Assembly: GCF_001637325.1 (NCBI RefSeq)
Contig: NZ_LRXL01000026.1
Coordinates: forward strand, 1,054,001 to 1,118,000
From: Cochleicola gelatinilyticus
GTDB lineage: Bacteria > Bacteroidota > Bacteroidia > Flavobacteriales > Flavobacteriaceae
DNA: 64,000 nucleotides
Direction: 5' to 3'
Shown: positions 59,800 through 64,000 of the stretch, piece after piece
Numbering within the stretch: the first letter of the stretch is position 1
Layout: each line of letters opens with the position of its first letter
Notes under the pieces: model-generated
The model's input: only the letters and a program-made list of their open reading frames with translations
What the model was told of the DNA's origin: nothing
Database searches by the model: none
Position numbers and translations under genes: made by a program

Positions 59800-61242
59800 T
59801 TAGAAAGAAGCATTTCCAGGTGTTCTGGGATAAGGTATTACATCCCGTATATTTCCCATTCCTGTTGTGAATTGAACAAGGCGTTCAAACCCTAATCCGA
59901 AGCCACTGTGAACAGCTGTACCAAATTTTCGAAGATCTAAATACCAGTGTAATTCTTCTTCATCGATTCCCATCGCTTCCATTTTCTCTTTTAAGACATC
60001 GTAACGTTCTTCACGCTGAGATCCTCCTACGATCTCACCAATACCTGGAAATAATACGTCCATCGCACGGACGGTCTTTCCGTCGTCGTTTAAACGCATA
60101 TAGAAGGCCTTAATTTTTGCTGGGTAATCGAATAAAATTACCGGGCACTTAAAATGTTTTTCCACTAAAAAGCGTTCGTGTTCGCTCTGAAGGTCGGCAC
60201 CCCATTCTTCAATAATATATTTGAATTTTTTCTTCTGATTTGGTTTCGATCGTTTTAAAATATCGATTGCTTCTGTATAGGAAACCCGTTTAAAATTATT
60301 TTCTAACACAAACTGAAGTTTTTCACGTAACGGCATATCACTTCGGTCTGCTTGTGGTTTGCTTTTTTCTTCCTGTAACAAACGATTCTCTAAAAACTCA
60401 AGATCATCTGCACAGTGTTCCAACGCATACTTTATAACATACTTTATAAAGTCTTCAGCAAGATCCATGTTACCTGCTAGGTCACAAAATGCAACTTCCG
60501 GTTCGATCATCCAGAACTCTGCCAAATGACGTGAAGTATTCGAGTTTTCAGCACGAAATGTTGGTCCGAAAGTATATACTTTTCCTAATCCCATGGCGTA
60601 GGTTTCGGCTTCCAATTGGCCACTTACCGTTAAGTTGGTTTCTTTTCCGAAGAAATCTTTAGAATAATCGATCTCTCCGTTTTCTTTTAGGGGTGGATTT
60701 TTTGGGTCGAGAGCACTTACACGAAACATTTCCCCGGCACCTTCAGCATCACTTCCCGTAACGATGGGAGCGTGCATGTAATAAAATCCGTTTTTCTGAA
60801 AATATTCATGAATCGCAAAAGATAGTTTAGAGCGTGTACGCATTACAGCACTAAAGGTTTGTGTGCGAACCCGTAAATGTGCCTGTTCGCGTAACTTTTC
60901 TAAAGTATGTCTTTTAGGAGAAAGAATAGTTAATTTTACATCTTCAGGATTGGCTTCTCCCAAAACTTCGATGTCACTCACTTGAATTTCAACCGATTGT
61001 CCTTGTCCTTGACTTTCAACCAAAACGCCTTTTATTTCCACCGCAGCCCCTACGGTTACTTTTGCTAAAACATCTTCTTCAAAGTTCTCAAAATCAACCA
61101 CACATTGAATGTTTTTAATCGTAGAACCGTCATTTAAAGCAATAAAACGGTTGCTTCTAAAGGACCGTACCCAGCCTCTAACCAAAAGGGAATGTAAGGT
61201 GGGTTCTTGTGTTAAAACATGTGCTATATCCTGTTGTTTCAT
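59800..61242 (-). CDS. asnS: Asparaginyl-tRNA synthetase
   Basis: From ATG 61242 (MKQQDIAHVLTQ) it is 480 residues; the frame could begin three codons earlier at a TTG, which is less likely. OB-fold N-domain (LLVRGWVRSFRSNRFIALND), class II motif 2 (TFRAENSNTSRHLAEFWMIE) and motif 3 (GFGLGFERLVQFTTGM) identify AsnRS. It charges tRNA-Asn. A TATCTTTGC -7 element is at 61270-61262. Confidence 0.95.
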   Translation of the reverse strand: MKQQDIAHVLTQEPTLHSLLVRGWVRSFRSNRFIALNDGSTIKNIQCVVDFENFEEDVLAKVTVGAAVEIKGVLVESQGQGQSVEIQVSDIEVLGEANPEDVKLTILSPKRHTLEKLREQAHLRVRTQTFSAVMRTRSKLSFAIHEYFQKNGFYYMHAPIVTGSDAEGAGEMFRVSALDPKNPPLKENGEIDYSKDFFGKETNLTVSGQLEAETYAMGLGKVYTFGPTFRAENSNTSRHLAEFWMIEPEVAFCDLAGNMDLAEDFIKYVIKYALEHCADDLEFLENRLLQEEKSKPQADRSDMPLREKLQFVLENNFKRVSYTEAIDILKRSKPNQKKKFKYIIEEWGADLQSEHERFLVEKHFKCPVILFDYPAKIKAFYMRLNDDGKTVRAMDVLFPGIGEIVGGSQREERYDVLKEKMEAMGIDEEELHWYLDLRKFGTAVHSGFGLGFERLVQFTTGMGNIRDVIPYPRTPGNASF

Positions 61243-61402
61243 GGGTTTCAAAGTTTGAATGGCAAAGATACTTTTTTAATTGAAATTCGAGAATTCAGAA
61301 ACAATAATCTGTAAATAGGCTATGTTTTCGCTTTTCAATATTAAGATTTCATAATACTAAATATGTGTGCTAGAATAAAAGAAATAAAACCTCTATTAAC
61401 AG

Positions 61403-63826
61403 TTAATTCGATCCCTCAATATTCTCTTCGTCCTCATCCTCATTTTCCTCGTCTTTGTCTGGAATAATTTTTAAAGCAGGTTGTTTAAACGTTTCTTTAT
61501 TTGCAATGCTTTTTTCTAGCGATAATAATAAAGAGGGTAGGAGCAACAAATTAGAGAGCATTGCGAATAAAAGTGTTGCTGAAACCAGAGCGCCTAAAGC
61601 AACGGTTCCTCCAAAACTCGAAATTGTAAAAACAGAGAATCCAAAGAACAACACAATAGAAGTATAAAACATACTTACACCAGTTTCACGTAACGCCGCA
61701 TATACAGATTTCTTAATACGCCAGTTATTAGCAATAAGCTCCTGCCGGTATTTCGCTAAAAAGTGAATGGTGTCGTCGACCGAAATTCCGAAGGCAATGC
61801 TAAAAACAAGAATCGTAGATGGTTTTATAGGAACTCCTAGAAACCCCATTAACCCTGCAGTAATAATAAGTGGAAGTAAATTTGGTATTAATGAGATTAA
61901 AATCATTCGAAGGCTTCTAAACATCCACGCCATAAATAATGCTATAAGGAAGATTGCGAGTGAGAGTGATATAATAAGATTATTCACCAAATATTTTGTT
62001 CCTTTCTGAAACACCAATGCTTTCCCTGTTAACGTTACATTATATCGTTCTTTGGGAAATATCTTAGCAATCTTGGCATTTAAGTCTTCTTCAATACGAT
62101 CATACCGTTCGGTCTCCGTATCAACCATAAAAGCTGTAATACGCGCAAATTGACCAGTAGAGTCAATGTAGCTGGAAAGTAGGTTCGTGTCTTGTGAACT
62201 GTTCTTAGCATACGAAAGTAAAAAAGTTCGTTCTTGACTATTAGGTAATTGATAGTATTCGGGATTGTTATTATAATAAGCCTGCTTCGAATACTTTACT
62301 AATTCTACGGCCGAAAGAGGTTTAGAAAATTCAGGAATTTCTGTAATATACTCTTGTAATTCATCCATTCTCTTTAAAGTAGCGAGCTTCATAACACCTT
62401 TGGGGCGCTTCGTATCTACCAATATTTCTAATGGCATGATCCCGTTGTATTCTTTTTCGAAAAATCGAATGTCTTTATAGAATTCTGCTTTTTGTGGCAT
62501 GTCCTCTATAATACTTCCCGAAATTTTAATATTGTACATACCAATAATGCTGGCACAAAGCAAGATTACGGCGCTTACATAAATTGCAATTCTACGGTGG
62601 CGAACCATCGCTTCCATCCAGTTTACAAAATCATTAATCCATCCTTTGTTAAGGTGTTTTAAATGTTTGTATTTCGGAATTTCCATGTAGCTGTACACAA
62701 TTGGAATAATGAACAGGCTTAATAGAAATATAGCGATTATATTAATGGAAGCTACAATACCGAACTCTTTTAATAACTGACTGTTAGTAAGGATAAACGT
62801 GGCAAATCCCGAAGCAGTCGTTACATTGGTCATTAATGTAGCATTACCCACTTTTGCAATAACCCGTTGTAACGATTTTGCTTGATTACCGTGCTGTTTT
62901 ATCTCTTGTTGGTATTTATTAATTAAAAAGATACAATTAGGAATCCCAATAACAATAATGAGAGGGGGAATTAAAGCAGTAAGTACTGTAATTTCATAAT
63001 GCAGTAATCCTAGAATTCCAAACGCCCACATTACCCCAATAATTACCGTGCACATTGATATAAATGTCGCTCGCCACGACCTAAAAAAGAAAAAGAAAAT
63101 TAATGAGGTAACCAGTAATGCAGCCCCAATAAACATTCCTATTTCGTCAATAATATTTTGTGAATTTAGCGTACGTATATAAGGCATTCCCGAAGCATGT
63201 ACTTTTATTCCGGTAGTTTCTTCAAATTCATGTATGCGAGGAATAAGTACTTTGTCTATAAAATCTTTTCGAGCAGGGGTGTTAACTATATCTTTCTTTA
63301 GATAGATTGCGGTTCGAACCGACTTTTTATTTGGACTATACACCAACCCATTGTAGAAGGGTAGTTTATTGAAAAGCTCGTATTTATATTTTTTAAGGGT
63401 TTCTTCTGAAAATATGGAATCTTTCAAAACTGGAACCATTTTGAAACCAGTTGTGTCTTTTCTTTTTTCTAATTTCTGAAGATTTCCTACGGAAAGTGAT
63501 AGGGCAACTTCATCGGATTTTTGAAGGTCTTTCGAAAGTTGATCCCATGCGGTAAACTTAGAAGGAGTAAACAGGGTAGAGTCTTTGATGCCAAGAACAA
63601 TTAAATTGCCCTCCTCACCAAAGTGGGACAAAAATTCGCTGTATTGAAGGTTTACCTCATGATCGTCTGGTAGTAAGTTCGCTTCCGTATAGGTAAAGCG
63701 CATATTTTTCCATTGCATTCCGAAGAAAACGGTAATGGCGGCAATAATAATAAGAATAAGCGGTCGATTCCGTAGAATAAAACGAGCGACAGTATTCCAA
63801 AAACCTATACTAAATAATTTATTCAA
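61403..63826 (-). CDS. RND-superfamily (MMPL/SSD-type) transporter
   Basis: The 807-residue protein has two repeats, each a helix, a periplasmic loop and a five-helix block. The blocks include LTALIPPLIIVIGIPNCIFLI in the first half and FSIAFGISVDDTIHFLAKYR in the second, whose Asp pair is typical of proton-coupled MMPL/RND proteins. An acidic C-terminal tail (PDKDEENEDEDEE) is cytosolic. No adaptor is linked, so a lipid or envelope-related substrate is more likely than tripartite drug efflux. The start is TTG 63826; no ATG fits before residue 37, and an in-frame stop lies upstream. TACCTTTGC at 63859-63851 is a -7 element. Confidence 0.85.
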   Translation of the reverse strand: MNKLFSIGFWNTVARFILRNRPLILIIIAAITVFFGMQWKNMRFTYTEANLLPDDHEVNLQYSEFLSHFGEEGNLIVLGIKDSTLFTPSKFTAWDQLSKDLQKSDEVALSLSVGNLQKLEKRKDTTGFKMVPVLKDSIFSEETLKKYKYELFNKLPFYNGLVYSPNKKSVRTAIYLKKDIVNTPARKDFIDKVLIPRIHEFEETTGIKVHASGMPYIRTLNSQNIIDEIGMFIGAALLVTSLIFFFFFRSWRATFISMCTVIIGVMWAFGILGLLHYEITVLTALIPPLIIVIGIPNCIFLINKYQQEIKQHGNQAKSLQRVIAKVGNATLMTNVTTASGFATFILTNSQLLKEFGIVASINIIAIFLLSLFIIPIVYSYMEIPKYKHLKHLNKGWINDFVNWMEAMVRHRRIAIYVSAVILLCASIIGMYNIKISGSIIEDMPQKAEFYKDIRFFEKEYNGIMPLEILVDTKRPKGVMKLATLKRMDELQEYITEIPEFSKPLSAVELVKYSKQAYYNNNPEYYQLPNSQERTFLLSYAKNSSQDTNLLSSYIDSTGQFARITAFMVDTETERYDRIEEDLNAKIAKIFPKERYNVTLTGKALVFQKGTKYLVNNLIISLSLAIFLIALFMAWMFRSLRMILISLIPNLLPLIITAGLMGFLGVPIKPSTILVFSIAFGISVDDTIHFLAKYRQELIANNWRIKKSVYAALRETGVSMFYTSIVLFFGFSVFTISSFGGTVALGALVSATLLFAMLSNLLLLPSLLLSLEKSIANKETFKQPALKIIPDKDEENEDEDEENIEGSN

Positions 63827-63905
63827 ATCGAACCTAGATTACTTTCATTCGCAAAGGTATGAATAACAAAGGAGCAAGGGGTCTTTTTCGATACGTTTTT
63901 AAGAC

Positions 63906-64000
63906 TTATAACTTTAAGTAAAAGGTAAATTTAAAAGAAACGTTATCTTCAAATTCAGGAAGGTTGTAGTAACCGTATCGATATGCGAAACTTAACCCAA
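63906..64000 (-). CDS. C-terminal end of an outer-membrane beta-barrel protein (partial)
   Basis: The minus-strand frame entering from the right edge reads SFAYRYGYYNLPEFEDN and ends SFKFTFYLKL followed by TAA at 63906-63908. Alternating hydrophobic and polar residues with a C-terminal aromatic/hydrophobic end are typical of a last barrel strand. Only 31 codons are in the window, so the family cannot be named. It lies upstream of the MMPL-type transporter gene on the same strand. Confidence 0.6.
   Translation of the reverse strand, partial: GLSFAYRYGYYNLPEFEDNVSFKFTFYLKL

Noticed and set aside
1-64000. Mobile element, prophage or defence island
   Set aside because: No transposase, integrase, phage structural, restriction or toxin-antitoxin genes were seen; gene content is core-like throughout.

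Overview
The window looks like a chromosomal segment of a marine-type member of the Flavobacteriaceae (Bacteroidota). It is AT-rich and its gene order is compact. Its markers are typical of the group: a secreted protease and a broken gene with type IX secretion (T9SS) C-terminal sorting domains (the 'YPNP' type), a PorT-like T9SS protein, a SusC/SusD pair, a second TonB-dependent receptor, and an ExbB/ExbD/ExbD cluster. Promoters fit the Bacteroidota pattern (TTG, 19-21 bases, TAnnTTTG), and ribosome binding sites are mostly weak. I see no phage, insertion sequence, CRISPR array or defence island. The genus cannot be fixed from sequence reading alone.

Layout: 1-6.2 kb holds a T9SS-sorted protein gene broken by an in-frame TAA, a HupE/UreJ-like protein, a structured RNA candidate, dCMP deaminase plus S41 protease, MarC, a DUF3109 protein and a lipoprotein. 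6.7-10.7 kb carries class I ribonucleotide reductase (nrdB, nrdA) and an ACT-domain protein. 11-19.6 kb looks like a phosphate or anion acquisition block: PiT transporter with a DUF47/PhoU-like tail, an OprP/OprO-type porin, a small secreted repeat protein, a beta-helix lipoprotein and a TonB-dependent receptor. Three promoters in this block share TGTT boxes repeated every 11 bp. 19.8-31.2 kb is mostly housekeeping (dGTPase, M36 protease, dxs, tadA, cold shock protein, ClC channel, GNAT, aspS). 31.4-35.7 kb is a lone SusC/SusD pair.

36-42.9 kb is a complete tripartite RND efflux operon (TetR, TolC, adaptor, pump) with a perfect inverted repeat over the TetR promoter. 43-48.8 kb has a polyprenyl synthase, an outer-membrane barrel and the 2-oxoglutarate dehydrogenase pair sucA-sucB. 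48.9-54.2 kb has a TPR sensor kinase/LuxR regulator pair, a retropepsin-like protease, TatD, L-asparaginase and tRNA-Ser(GGA). 54.4-64 kb has the ExbB/ExbD energising cluster, PorT, a PAP2-like membrane protein overlapping rpoN, asnS, an MMPL/RND-type transporter and the end of an outer-membrane barrel gene.

Themes: dNTP supply is represented three times (dCMP deaminase, NrdAB, dGTPase). Outer-membrane import is represented by two TonB-dependent receptors, a porin and the ExbBD motor. The observations most worth following are the 11-bp repeat boxes at 13.3, 14.8 and 19.6 kb; a 23-residue ORF with its own terminator antisense to the small repeat-protein promoter; a nine-copy ACTCAAT tract abutting tadA; and a ClC protein lacking the gating glutamate.
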